Below, piece by piece: positions 15,780 through 24,979 of a stretch of DNA of 64,000 bases (positions are counted from its first letter, which is position 1; each line of letters starts with the position of its first letter). The DNA comes from Kutzneria kofuensis. Lineage in GTDB: Bacteria; Actinomycetota; Actinomycetes; Mycobacteriales; Pseudonocardiaceae. The position numbers were made by a program, and so were the translations under genes. The notes under the pieces were generated by a model that was not told the DNA's origin, made no database searches, and saw nothing but the letters and a program-made list of their open reading frames with translations. The stretch is taken from positions 4,094,038 to 4,158,037 of the forward strand of contig NZ_JACHIR010000001.1 of the NCBI RefSeq assembly GCF_014203355.1. Direction: 5' to 3'.

Positions 15780-15799
15780 GGTGCCGGCTCCCTTCGCGG

Positions 15800-16054
15800 T
15801 CAGTGCCTGCTGGTGGTGTTCGGCTGAACGGTCAGGTGGCCGGCGGTGAACGCGGCAGCGATGGGCATCACGCTCGTGACCTCGACGGCGCGGGGCCGGG
15901 CCGCGGCGAGCACCAGCACACCGTCGGGGGTGTCCAGCGCCTCGGCCACGGCTTGCCTGGCGACGTGCTGGGCGTCGCGTTCGTCCAGTCCTTCAGCGAT
16001 CACGAACACCGTCAGCGCGACCTGGTAGCGGCTGATCTCCTTGTTTTGGGCCAT
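15800..16054 (-). CDS. Small hypothetical protein, 84 residues
   Basis: Starts MAQNKEISRYQVALTVFVIA and has a beta-alpha pattern with a helical ERDAQHVARQAVAEAL stretch and a hydrophobic VTSVMPIAAAFTAG. GGGAGGCACGAG lies upstream of the ATG. It is the first gene of the leftward accessory cluster and follows the 16,055-16,373 intergenic region. No family recognised. Confidence 0.6.
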   Translation of the reverse strand: MAQNKEISRYQVALTVFVIAEGLDERDAQHVARQAVAEALDTPDGVLVLAAARPRAVEVTSVMPIAAAFTAGHLTVQPNTTSRH

Positions 16055-16373
16055 CTCTCGTGCCTCCCGTGTGGACGGTGGTTCCGCCTGGGTCGGGGTG
16101 GTTGTTCGTGGCCCGATAGGCGGGGCGACGGCTGTGCCCGTCGCCCTTAAAGGCGCCGCGCGCGGCCCGAGAGGCTCGCCGTCAAGGGATCAGGCCGAAA
16201 GATCTTGGACGCACGCTTTTCGCGGCCAAGATGTTTTGGACCCCTTGACGGGGAGACGGGCCGTGCTAAGCCGGGCCACGAAAAGAACAGGGCCGACCGA
16301 AGGGAGGCACCTTCATCCCTTCACATGGCCGGCGCGGCCTTGAGCGCGAACCCACCCCCGCGCGTGACGCGAG
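16055..16373. promoter_or_regulatory. Divergent intergenic region with nested inverted repeats
   Basis: CCGTCAAGGG (16,179-16,188) pairs with CCCTTGACGG (16,242-16,251). Inside it, ATCTTGG (16,202-16,208) pairs with CCAAGAT (16,226-16,232). The inner segment is locally AT-rich. It separates the leftward small-gene cluster from the rightward 221-residue gene, so it must hold promoters, and it is a candidate oriT or regulator-binding site. Confidence 0.5.
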
Positions 16374-17039
16374 ATGGCTAGTCCCCGGGCTGATACTCGG
16401 TCGATGACGTCGTGGTGGAAGCCGGTGACACCGGAGTGGGTCAAGCCAACCAAGGCGCAGGTCGACGACCTGCACTGGTTGTCGTACCGCGTGTTCCGTG
16501 AGCAGGACACCCCGGCGACCGCGGGCATCGTCGCCACCCTGGCGTGGGTGCGCGGCGGGCGGCCCGCGCCGATCACCGAGCGGGACACCCAGCCGGTGTC
16601 CGCTGGCGCGGCCCAGTTCGAGCAGTGGGCCGCCGTCGCGGTGATGGATCCCGACGGCCCCTGCCCACCCCTGGAGCTGCTCGCCGCCCAGTCCGGCGTG
16701 CCCTACCTGCCGCCGCAAGCGACCAACCCCAAGTGGGCCCACAGCACGTGGCGGACGCTGCTGTGGCTGGCCGGCGCCACCAACGCCGCATCCCCGATCC
16801 CGGTGCCGCGCCGGCATCCGGACGGCACGGCCCTGACCGAAGACGACTTCCTCCGCGAGTTGCTGGCCGACCCGCGCTGCTCGCTGCCCGAGGCCCGTGC
16901 CCAAGCCCGAATCGACGCGGCCGCCCACGCCCAGCGCAACCGTGGCCTGGTCGCCCTGATCGACCAGACCCAGCGCGAGCTCGGCGCGCAGGCCGGCCCA
17001 ACAGAACAGCTCTACACCTACCGGCCCAACCGGCACTGA
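16374..17039 (+). CDS. Hypothetical protein, 221 residues
   Basis: The only plus-strand gene between the cargo and the regulators. Open from ATG 16,374; an ATG at 16,404 (MTSWWKPVTPEWV) is equally plausible because neither has a clear ribosome-binding site. Soluble, with Trp-rich N-terminus, WAHSTWRTLLWLAG and a helical C-terminus (RIDAAAHAQRNRGLVALIDQ). It converges on the relaxase gene with 34 bp between stops. No family recognised. Confidence 0.6.
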   Translation: MASPRADTRSMTSWWKPVTPEWVKPTKAQVDDLHWLSYRVFREQDTPATAGIVATLAWVRGGRPAPITERDTQPVSAGAAQFEQWAAVAVMDPDGPCPPLELLAAQSGVPYLPPQATNPKWAHSTWRTLLWLAGATNAASPIPVPRRHPDGTALTEDDFLRELLADPRCSLPEARAQARIDAAAHAQRNRGLVALIDQTQRELGAQAGPTEQLYTYRPNRH

Positions 17040-17073
17040 CGTCCACACCGCCCGCTGACGGGCGATCCCCCGG

Positions 17074-20000
17074 CTACCCACGGCGCGCCGCCATGTCCAG
17101 GGTCGGCTCGTCCTCCACCGCCCGCTGCGCCGCGGCGTCCAGCTCGGCGGTCTGGTCGTCGGCGTGCCAGCGGGTGACCTGCTCGGTGTAGGCGTCCTCG
17201 GCGGCACGCTCGTGGTCGTCGGCCTGGCGGGCCGCGATCTCCGCCAGGGCCCGCTGCGCCTGCGTGATCGCGTGCGCGGTCTCCTCCGCGCTGGGCACCC
17301 GGACCGTGTCCTCCTTGATCGGGGCTGGCTCGGTCGCGGCGATCTCCCGCAGGTCCGGCACGCCCGTCTCGGCCGCATCCTCGTTCGGGACCGGCTCGAC
17401 CGCGGCCAGGTCCTCGGCGCGCTCGGCCGTGACGTCGGCCAGGTCGTGCTCGTCGGTGACCTCGCGGTGCGGGTCCTCGGCCGACATCGCCTCGTGGTGG
17501 GCCGCCAGCCACTCCTCAGCCGTCACGAACTCGTCGACGTGCCCGGACTCGGCGTGCCGCGCGGACAGCTCCGCCTGCGCCCGGTCCTTCGCGGCGCGCG
17601 TCTCGGCGGTGTGCGCCAGCCACTGCGCCCGCGCGTAGTCGACCTCGGCCAGCTGCGCGGCGCGCTGCTCCAGCGCCTCGGCCAGTGCCTCCGCCTCGGC
17701 GGCCTCCCGCTCCACCTGCTCGCGCTGCTGCTCGTCCTCGATGCCGGCGGCCTCGGCGTGGCGCAGCGCGGCCTGCTGCCGCTGCTGGGCGATGGCCTGG
17801 CGGGTGCCGGCCAGCTCGTTGGCCACATACCGCGGGGCCCACGCCTCCTCCCGCGCGTGGGCACGGATCCGCAGCCGCAGCTGGCCGTCGCTCATCTCCA
17901 GCTCGTCCCTGTCGGCCTCCGGCCGGCCCAACGCGCGCCAGGCCGCGCGCCACGACGCGTACGCCTCAACCTGGCCCGGCTTGGGTGCCGGGCCCAACGC
18001 GTCGGCCGGGTCGTCGTGCCCGACCAGCTCCCGGTGCGTGGCCACCGTCGCCGCCTTGCTCGTCCACACCGCGCGCTCGCGCGGGTCCTCCGGCAGCGGG
18101 CCGAACGCCTCCACCGCCCACTGCGGCGGCTGCGCAGCAGCCTGGTTGCCCAACTCGACACGGCGGGCGTCGGCCGCGGCGGCGAGGGTGTCCACGTAGC
18201 GCTGCCATTCCGGGTCCTCCACCTTCGGAGCCCAGTCGGCGAACCGATTCCCGCGCGGGTCCAGCGTCACCGCCGCGGTGATCCGGTGGTGGATCACGTG
18301 CGTGAGCTGCCGGGCCCCGTCCAGCGACCGCTCGGTGACCGCGTCGGCCAGCACTCGGCGCGGGTCGTGCCCGGCCAGCTCGGCGCGACGCAGCAGGCGG
18401 CCCAGCGCGGGTCCGCTGTCCTCGGCGGCCAGCCGGGCCCGGTCCTCCTGCGACAGGTGGCCCTCGTCGACCAGCTCGTCCAGCCACCGCACGGTCCGAT
18501 CGGCAGTCGCCAGCTCACTGGCGTAGGCCAGCAACTCCGCCGGTGTCCGAATGTTGCCGGCTTCCCTTGTGGACTCCACAGCGGTGGCCAACGCCGACTG
18601 CTCCGGCGCGGCCGCCTCCAACGTCGCGGCCAACACCGCCTCCGGTGTCCGCCGCACCTCGTCCTTCGCTGAGCCGTCCGCCTCGTCAGCGGGGCGGGTC
18701 ACGGTGGTGACGTGCGCGGTGTTGCCGTGCCGGCCGCGGCTCATCCCCACATACAGCGCGCTCGCGGCCGTGCCCGCGGTGACCACCGTGTGGCAGGTGT
18801 CCACCGTCATGCCCTGCGCCGAGTGCACGGTGGAGGCGTAGCCCAGGGTGAGGTGCTCGGCCACGTAGGAGGCGGGCAGCGTCATCCGGTCGCCGAGTTG
18901 CTCGCCGGCCGGGCCGCGCCCGAGCAGGCGCGCGACGACCATGCTTCCGTCCTCCCGGGTCTCCACCACGCGGTACTGCTCGCGGTTGATCGGGCCGCGC
19001 CGGTTGCCGGCGTAGCCGGCCAGATGCCAGCCGTTGCGGCGGGCCTGCACCAGGTCACCGACCCCGGCGTAGGTGCCTTGGGCGGCCAGCGGCACCCCGG
19101 TTTCGGTGACCTTGCCCAGGCGTACCAGCTCGGCGCGGATGCTCGCCGACAGTCGGGCGGCCTGCTCGTTGCTGTCGACGATCAGCAGCGAGTGGCGGCC
19201 GCCCAAGGTGTCCGCGAGCCACGCGCGGGTCGCGGAGGCTTCGGCGTCCTCGGTGCTGCCGCCATCGATCAGACGGCCCTGCTTGTGGTATCGCTTCAAC
19301 ACGGTGGCGTCCCCGGAGCGCAGCCGCAAAGAAGCGATCCGCTCCCACCCGGCGGAGAACCGGCGGGCCTCTGCCAGCTCGTAGCTCGCGCCGGCTTGCG
19401 CCAACAGTTCCATGCCGCCGGCCGCGCCGACTGCGGCCAACTGCCGGTGGTCTCCGGTGAGCAGCAGCTTCGCGCCGGCGGTGGTGACGTGCCGGTGGAT
19501 CACCGCGAGGTCGGCGGTGTTGGCCATCGCCGACTCGTCGACCACCACCAGGTCCCCGTTGCGCAACTGCCACTCGCGGTCCTGCTCGCTGGCGCGGCCT
19601 TGGCCGATGCGGTGCTGAACGCCCAGCCACTGCGCGATGTTGCGGGCGGAGACTCCTTCCCCAGCCAGCACTTCGCTGGCGACCTGGCTGGACGCCAGGC
19701 CGATCACGCGCCGCTGCTGGCCGTCCCACAACGCGGGGTCCTGCCATGCCTTCGCGAGGGCACCGACCACGAAGGACTTCCCCGTCCCGGCCGGGCCGAC
19801 CAGGCTCTCCACGTTCGCGCCGGACGTGAGCACGCCGCGCACCGCGGCCGCCTGGTCCACGCCGAGCTCGATCCCGGTCTCGGCCAACCCGGTGACGAAC
19901 GCGTCCACCGAGACCGACGACAGCGCCGGCGCGTCCCGCTTCACGGTGGCGGCCAGCAGCGCCCGCTCGCTGCGCACGTGCGCGGCGGTGGCGTACAACT

Positions 20001-21534
20001 GCTGTCCAGGGGCCTGGAACGAGGACTGGCCGTTGGCCAGCCGCAACTCGCGCGGGATCACGTCATCGCCCGGGCGGTCGGCGTCCAACGCCACCGCCGA
20101 CTTCAACGCCTCCATGGTCAGCCCGTCCAACAGCTCCGTGATCTGCCGCCCGGTGAGGGAACCCAGGTGGTCGGGCAGGGCGTCGCTGATCGCGCGGGTC
20201 AGGTCCGGCGCCGTCCAGGCGGCTTTCTTCGACTGCACGTCGGCCAACGCGGTCTCGATCACCGCGTCCCGCGACCAGCGCTGCGGCTCCCGCTGCTGCC
20301 CGGACTGGTTGAGCACCTGGCGGGCGACGCCCGCGAGGCCGCCGGCGACCTCGGCGCGCAACTCCCGGTCCCAGCGCTCCAGGCGCTGCTCGACGGTCTC
20401 CCCGTCGTGCGACTTCGCCTTGCGCGTGGCGAACGTGGCTTGGCGCTGCAACCGGTCCAGCTCCAGCGTGTTCGGGGCGCGCCCGAACTTCGTCTCGAAC
20501 GCCTGCACCAACTCGGCGGTGCGGCGGGTGATCGCGCGGCGGCGGGAGCTGAACAGCTCCATCACCTCCGGCGCCACCCCCACGACCTCGCGGGCCTTGC
20601 CGTCCGGGCGGGTCGCGAACTGCACCCCGAGGGCACGGGTGAGGTGTTCTTCCATCGTCCGCTCGCCCACGGCGGCGGCCGCGCCTCGGAACTTGTGGAT
20701 CCCTTTGGAGTCCAGCGTCCGCCACACCCCGTCCGGGCCTTGGACGCGGTTGAGGATCGCGTTGTGGATGTGCAGCTGCGGGTCGTGCTCGCGGGAGTCG
20801 TGCTGGAAGAACGAGGCCACCACCCAGTCGTGCGCGTCGGCGAACCGGCCCGCGGCTCCGCCGTGGTGCCCGATCCGCACATAGCCGGCGTGCTCGGCCA
20901 GGTAGTCCAGGGCGGCGCGGTTGCCGGCCCAGATCGCGTCCTCGACCGCCTGCTTGTGCGCCGCCCAGGACTGCACGGCCCGCTCGGCGTCAGCGCGGCG
21001 GCGCTGCCACACCTCGGCCTGGTCCGGGTCGGCGTCCGCCAACTCGGCCGCCTGCCGCGCGGCGTTGCCGGCCCGCACCTCCTGGGCCTCGAACGCGGCG
21101 TGCAGCACGGTGACCGACTTCTGGACGCTGAACGTCGCGTCCAAGAACGGGACGTTCCGGCGGGCCCGCTTGGACGCGTCCAACCGGAGCTCGGCGCGGC
21201 GTTCAGCGCTGGCGTTCGGCTCGGCGTCCAACGCCGCGTTGTACAACTCGTCCTCAGACAAGTACTTACGCCCGGTGTGTCCAAGCGTGGACGCCTCCGT
21301 CCACTTGGACGGGTCCTTGAACGCCGGGTCACGCGGGTCGATGAACCGCTCGTACACCGCGGTCATGTCCTGCTCGTCGACCAGCCCGGTCAGGCCCAGC
21401 GCCTCGGCCCCGGCGCCGTGCCAGCGGCCCGGCGGCTCCCCGTCGGCGACCGCGCCCGTGTAGTAGTTCTCCCGCCCGGCGGCGACCTGCTCGGTCAGGT
21501 ACTTCGGCGAGTAGCCGGTGGCGATGCTCAGCAC
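17074..21534 (-). CDS. MobF-type conjugative relaxase-helicase (TraA/TrwC-like)
   Basis: Nicks DNA at oriT, stays bound to the 5' end and unwinds the strand for transfer. 1,486 residues from GTG 21,534 (MLSIATGYSPKYLTEQ, typical for the family). The relaxase domain shows the three-His metal motif within HDSREHDPQLHIHNAIL near 241-257. A RecD/TraI-like helicase follows with Walker A GPAGTGKS near 578-585 and Walker B VVDES near 663-667. The C-terminus is a long Glu/Ala-rich coiled region. Its start overlaps the stop of the upstream 80-residue frame. Longer starts (21,537, 21,543, 21,636) are possible but lie within that upstream frame. Confidence 0.93.
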   Translation of the reverse strand: MLSIATGYSPKYLTEQVAAGRENYYTGAVADGEPPGRWHGAGAEALGLTGLVDEQDMTAVYERFIDPRDPAFKDPSKWTEASTLGHTGRKYLSEDELYNAALDAEPNASAERRAELRLDASKRARRNVPFLDATFSVQKSVTVLHAAFEAQEVRAGNAARQAAELADADPDQAEVWQRRRADAERAVQSWAAHKQAVEDAIWAGNRAALDYLAEHAGYVRIGHHGGAAGRFADAHDWVVASFFQHDSREHDPQLHIHNAILNRVQGPDGVWRTLDSKGIHKFRGAAAAVGERTMEEHLTRALGVQFATRPDGKAREVVGVAPEVMELFSSRRRAITRRTAELVQAFETKFGRAPNTLELDRLQRQATFATRKAKSHDGETVEQRLERWDRELRAEVAGGLAGVARQVLNQSGQQREPQRWSRDAVIETALADVQSKKAAWTAPDLTRAISDALPDHLGSLTGRQITELLDGLTMEALKSAVALDADRPGDDVIPRELRLANGQSSFQAPGQQLYATAAHVRSERALLAATVKRDAPALSSVSVDAFVTGLAETGIELGVDQAAAVRGVLTSGANVESLVGPAGTGKSFVVGALAKAWQDPALWDGQQRRVIGLASSQVASEVLAGEGVSARNIAQWLGVQHRIGQGRASEQDREWQLRNGDLVVVDESAMANTADLAVIHRHVTTAGAKLLLTGDHRQLAAVGAAGGMELLAQAGASYELAEARRFSAGWERIASLRLRSGDATVLKRYHKQGRLIDGGSTEDAEASATRAWLADTLGGRHSLLIVDSNEQAARLSASIRAELVRLGKVTETGVPLAAQGTYAGVGDLVQARRNGWHLAGYAGNRRGPINREQYRVVETREDGSMVVARLLGRGPAGEQLGDRMTLPASYVAEHLTLGYASTVHSAQGMTVDTCHTVVTAGTAASALYVGMSRGRHGNTAHVTTVTRPADEADGSAKDEVRRTPEAVLAATLEAAAPEQSALATAVESTREAGNIRTPAELLAYASELATADRTVRWLDELVDEGHLSQEDRARLAAEDSGPALGRLLRRAELAGHDPRRVLADAVTERSLDGARQLTHVIHHRITAAVTLDPRGNRFADWAPKVEDPEWQRYVDTLAAAADARRVELGNQAAAQPPQWAVEAFGPLPEDPRERAVWTSKAATVATHRELVGHDDPADALGPAPKPGQVEAYASWRAAWRALGRPEADRDELEMSDGQLRLRIRAHAREEAWAPRYVANELAGTRQAIAQQRQQAALRHAEAAGIEDEQQREQVEREAAEAEALAEALEQRAAQLAEVDYARAQWLAHTAETRAAKDRAQAELSARHAESGHVDEFVTAEEWLAAHHEAMSAEDPHREVTDEHDLADVTAERAEDLAAVEPVPNEDAAETGVPDLREIAATEPAPIKEDTVRVPSAEETAHAITQAQRALAEIAARQADDHERAAEDAYTEQVTRWHADDQTAELDAAAQRAVEDEPTLDMAARRG

Positions 21535-21770
21535 CACGACCACCCCACACCCGTGCTCGAAAACGACACCGCGAAGATCAACACCAAGGGCGCGGTGGCC
21601 GCGCCCGGCGTCGCCGGCAACGCCGGCGCGCCACACCTTCGGATCGTGATGCCTAGGTGTGCACGTTCTTTGGTGGTGGGTTCTTGATACTGAGAGTGAT
21701 TGATAGGTGACTGACTGGTGATGGTGACTGGTGAGCTGATGGTGCTGAGATGTGGGGTGGTCGTGATCAT
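21528..21770 (-). CDS. Small hypothetical protein, 80 residues, translationally coupled
   Basis: Fills the gap between the SpdB-like and relaxase genes. Its ATG overlaps the SpdB-like stop as ATGA and its TGA overlaps the relaxase start by 7 bp, the same coupling seen along this operon. The N-terminal half is Ser/Thr-rich (MITTTPHLSTISSPVTITSQ) and encoded by GGTGAC-type DNA repeats. The C-terminal half has a hydrophobic stretch (ATAPLVLIFAVSFSSTGVGW). No homology recognised; the base repeats could alternatively mean the segment is cis-acting DNA such as oriT. Confidence 0.5.
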   Translation of the reverse strand: MITTTPHLSTISSPVTITSQSPINHSQYQEPTTKERAHLGITIRRCGAPALPATPGAATAPLVLIFAVSFSSTGVGWSWC

Positions 21771-23077
21771 GACTGGGTGCTCGCTTGCTCGATGTCGTGC
21801 ACGATCTGGAGCTGACCGGGTTGCTCTCGGAGCTCCTTGAGCGCGTTGCCGGCGGTGCCGCGCGAGGTGCCCGCCAGGGCCATCAGCTCCGAGACGGTGG
21901 GCAGCTGGCCGCCATGGGCGGCGGCATGTCGGCGGGCGGCAGCCCGCGCCCGGTCCTTCGCCAGTGCGCCCGCGTGCGGCGACGCCTCGTGTTCACCGTC
22001 CGTCCCGACCGGCAGCGGCAACCACCGCGCCGACCGCGCGCTCGACGGCATTGGACGGTCACCGCTCGCCGACGGCCCCGACGGCTGAACACCGCCGTGG
22101 ACAACTACCGGCTGAACAGTTGGACGCTGCTCGTCGTTAGACACCGTGGACGCCTCGTCTACTCCCCCGGCCGTACGGAACGCGTCCACTCGCGTTGCCC
22201 CGCGCGCCACGCCGTTCCCCGAGCGCGGTCGAGCGTTGCCGGTAGCCGGCTCCCACGGCGACGGCGGCGTCAGCTTGGTCAACGCGTCCAAGCTCTTCAA
22301 CGCCGCCAGCTCCGCCAACATCCGCTCCCGGGCGTCCTGGTCGTAGGCGACGCCGGCCACCCGCACCGCGCGGGCCAGCCGCTGCTGCCGGAACCGGCCA
22401 CCTTCGGCGGCGGCCAAGCGGGCGGCCCGCACCGCCGCCCGGTGCCGAGTCCTCGTGGCCGCGTCCCGGTCGTCGTTGGCCAGCCCGAACCGCGACAGCA
22501 CGCGCTCGCGCATCTCCTTGACCAGCTGTGCCCACCCGGTCGACGCTGACGGCGAGGCGTGGCGGATTTCCACCCCGAGAGCCAGGTGCAACGCCACGAT
22601 GCCCAGCACCGGGCCGAGCGCCACGCGGGCGATGCCCTCCCAGAAGTCGGACTCCGCGATCGCCATGTACGCCGAGAGCACCGTCAACATCCACGCGACC
22701 GCGCGCGGCGCGCCCGGCTGCCCGTCCGGCTGGCGCACATTGGCGCGCATCCCGTAGGCGCACGCGACGAACGCGGCCTCCAGCACCGCGAACATCACCA
22801 CGCGCTCGGGCACGTCGGTGATGTGCAGCCGCTCCCCGAAAAACCGCCACGACGTGTTCACCGACACCCCGGTCGACATGCAAGCGACCACGTAGAACAG
22901 CGGCGCACCCGACGTCGGGTCCTCACCGCGACGACGCGCAACCGCGGCGGCCAGAGCCCGAACCAGCCGCCGCAGCACCACGACCACGACGACCAGCACG
23001 ACGACGGCCACAGCCGCGCCGGCGGCGGTCACCAGCAGCGGATTGCCCTGCCACAACCTGATCAGCCGATCAAGCAT
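21767..23077 (-). CDS. SpdB/DUF2637-like membrane protein with C-terminal winged-helix
   Basis: 436 residues starting MLDRLIRLWQGNPLLVTAAG at ATG 23,077, with GGGAGG upstream. Hydrophobic helices occupy about 13-35 and several positions to about 160 (FYVVACMSTGVSVNTSWRF, VVMFAVLEAAFVACAYGM, AWMLTVLSAYMAI), the pattern of DUF2637 proteins linked to plasmid spread in Streptomyces. A basic helical middle follows, then a C-terminal helix-turn-helix (LPTVSELMALAGTSRGTAGN). It overlaps the upstream gene by 8 bp. Likely couples membrane location to DNA binding during transfer (inference). Confidence 0.78.
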   Translation of the reverse strand: MLDRLIRLWQGNPLLVTAAGAAVAVVVLVVVVVVLRRLVRALAAAVARRRGEDPTSGAPLFYVVACMSTGVSVNTSWRFFGERLHITDVPERVVMFAVLEAAFVACAYGMRANVRQPDGQPGAPRAVAWMLTVLSAYMAIAESDFWEGIARVALGPVLGIVALHLALGVEIRHASPSASTGWAQLVKEMRERVLSRFGLANDDRDAATRTRHRAAVRAARLAAAEGGRFRQQRLARAVRVAGVAYDQDARERMLAELAALKSLDALTKLTPPSPWEPATGNARPRSGNGVARGATRVDAFRTAGGVDEASTVSNDEQRPTVQPVVVHGGVQPSGPSASGDRPMPSSARSARWLPLPVGTDGEHEASPHAGALAKDRARAAARRHAAAHGGQLPTVSELMALAGTSRGTAGNALKELREQPGQLQIVHDIEQASTQS

Positions 23078-24161
23078 CGCCCAGCACCTCCCCCGCCAGC
23101 ACGCGGTCGGCTTCCCGGAGGGACTCCTCGGCGGCCAGGTCCTCGGCCTGCCACCGGGCCAACTGCTCTGTGCTGGCCTCCTCGGCCACATCGGCCTCCA
23201 CCTGGGCATCGGCCAACTCGTGCAGCTCACGCACGGCCTCGCCGGCACGCTCGACCGCACAGCGCGCGCGCCACCGCGCCTCCCACGCCTGCTCGGCCGC
23301 GTACTCGGCACGCCACTGCTCGGCCTGGAGTTCCGCGCTGGCGTCGGCCAGCCGGGAGAACTGCTCGGGCGTCACCCCGACACGGGCCAGATCGGCATCA
23401 GTGATCATGCCCTCCGGCAGCTGCTCAACACGGGCGCAGATCGCCACGGTCGCATCCGCATCGGCGTCGGCTGTAGACCTGGTGGCGGGCACCGCATGCG
23501 GAGGTCGCCACGGATCAGGCCCCTCGACCGATACAGCCTCGTCGTCGATGTGGCTGGCAGCCCTCACGCGGTGGCCGTCTCCCGACTCCAATTGGTGTGG
23601 CCAGATGACATCTGCCTCGGCTTCGATCACGGCGTCCAACTCGGCCTCAAATTCAGGCCGCATTGCCTCAAGTCGTGCCGACTGCTGCTCCCGCCACTCC
23701 CGCCAGAACGCGGAATCCTGCGACCCGAACGGATCCACCACCGTGTCAGAGTCCGCGTCTGGGCTGGGCATGGTACGGCTGGTTGCGTCGGCCGGTTCTG
23801 CCGCGACCGGCCGCCACGGGTCGGGCCCTTGCCGGTCGATCGTCTCTGTCTGGCCGACGCTGCTCGGTGGAGCCTCGGGAACGACGGGCTCGTAGTACTG
23901 CGCCGACCAATCCGACACGGGTTCGGTCACCGTCAACGTCGCTCCGGTGCGGCGATTGCGTACGACGTCACCGACGTTGAACTCGGCCGCCGCTTCACTA
24001 CGGATACTGGCGGCCTGCCTGCGGAGCAGCTCCCCGCGCAGGCTCCGATCGTGCGGAGCCAAAGCGTCCGCGTCCGCCAGGATCTGGTCGGCCCACACGG
24101 GATCGCGCCTGCGGAGCTCGGCCCACCGCGGGCCGGTCCGCCCCTCGAACTCGCCGTTCAT
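23070..24161 (-). CDS. Hypothetical protein of the transfer operon, 363 residues
   Basis: Soluble and acidic. The N-terminal region has a short beta motif (FNVGDVVRNRRTGATLTVTE). Two copies of GPDPWRP lie about 100 residues apart, within Pro/Asp-rich linkers. The C-terminus is a Glu/Ala-rich coiled coil. ATGA overlap with the upstream gene and 8-bp overlap with the SpdB-like gene tie it to the transfer operon. No known family. Confidence 0.65.
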   Translation of the reverse strand: MNGEFEGRTGPRWAELRRRDPVWADQILADADALAPHDRSLRGELLRRQAASIRSEAAAEFNVGDVVRNRRTGATLTVTEPVSDWSAQYYEPVVPEAPPSSVGQTETIDRQGPDPWRPVAAEPADATSRTMPSPDADSDTVVDPFGSQDSAFWREWREQQSARLEAMRPEFEAELDAVIEAEADVIWPHQLESGDGHRVRAASHIDDEAVSVEGPDPWRPPHAVPATRSTADADADATVAICARVEQLPEGMITDADLARVGVTPEQFSRLADASAELQAEQWRAEYAAEQAWEARWRARCAVERAGEAVRELHELADAQVEADVAEEASTEQLARWQAEDLAAEESLREADRVLAGEVLGDA

Positions 24162-24979
24162 CGCCTGCCACCTCCCCAGCCATGCCGGGTGCTCGCCTGC
24201 TCCAAGTTGCGCTCGCTCGGCTCCGGCGCGGGCTCACCACGACGCATCGCCCACCACGCCGCGATCGGCTCCATCGCCTCGGCCACCGGCACCACCGGCT
24301 GAGACTGCTGCTGGGCGCCGCGCGGCAGGTGGTTCTCCAGGGAGCACGTGCCCACGATCTGCTTGATTCGCCGCACCACACCCGGCCGGTACCGGTCGTG
24401 CCAGTCCCCCGCCCGGTTCACCGTCGCGTCCTCCGCCCGGTAGGCCAGGCACCAGGAGGCCATCAGCCACAGCAGCTCCTCGACCACGTCGGGGTGCCAC
24501 AACCAGCAGTCCGGCAGACCCTTGGCGGCGTCGGCATAGCGCAGGTACACCTCCCCCATCCACTCCGACAGGTCCCGCAACAAGCCGTTGGCAGCGGCGA
24601 AGTCCTGCGGCATGTCCAACCAGGACGGCGCCGGCGTCGGCTTCGGCCGGCGGATCTTGGCCTGCACCTGCTCGGCCAACTCCCCCACCACCCGGGCCAA
24701 GTCCTCGACCTGCGCGGCCAGGCCGTGCATCGGCTGCACGATCCGGCGCAGCGCCTCGACCTCACGGGCCAGGCCGGCCACCGACGCGGCCGTGGCGAAC
24801 TCCTGCTCGGTCGGCTTGGCCTCCTCGGCGGTCTCGCGCTGGCGACGCTCGCAGGCATCCCGGTTCGCGCACTGCACCTCACGCGGCGCATCGGCGGACT
24901 CGTAATAGACGCCCGGCACCGGCTCGAAGTCCCGTACACCTCGGCGTCCACACAGGACGCACGTCATGATCTCGGTCAT
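24158..24979 (-). CDS. Hypothetical protein with N-terminal zinc-ribbon, 273 residues
   Basis: Begins MTEIMTCVLCGRRGVRDFEP; C7, C10, C37 and C43 could form a zinc ribbon. A coiled-coil segment follows (LAREVEALRRIVQPMHGLAA), then a helical region with DCWLWHPDVVEELLWLMASWC. The ATG overlaps the methyltransferase stop (ATGA). The ribbon and coiled coil suggest nucleic-acid or protein binding; function unknown. Confidence 0.65.
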   Translation of the reverse strand: MTEIMTCVLCGRRGVRDFEPVPGVYYESADAPREVQCANRDACERRQRETAEEAKPTEQEFATAASVAGLAREVEALRRIVQPMHGLAAQVEDLARVVGELAEQVQAKIRRPKPTPAPSWLDMPQDFAAANGLLRDLSEWMGEVYLRYADAAKGLPDCWLWHPDVVEELLWLMASWCLAYRAEDATVNRAGDWHDRYRPGVVRRIKQIVGTCSLENHLPRGAQQQSQPVVPVAEAMEPIAAWWAMRRGEPAPEPSERNLEQASTRHGWGGGRR

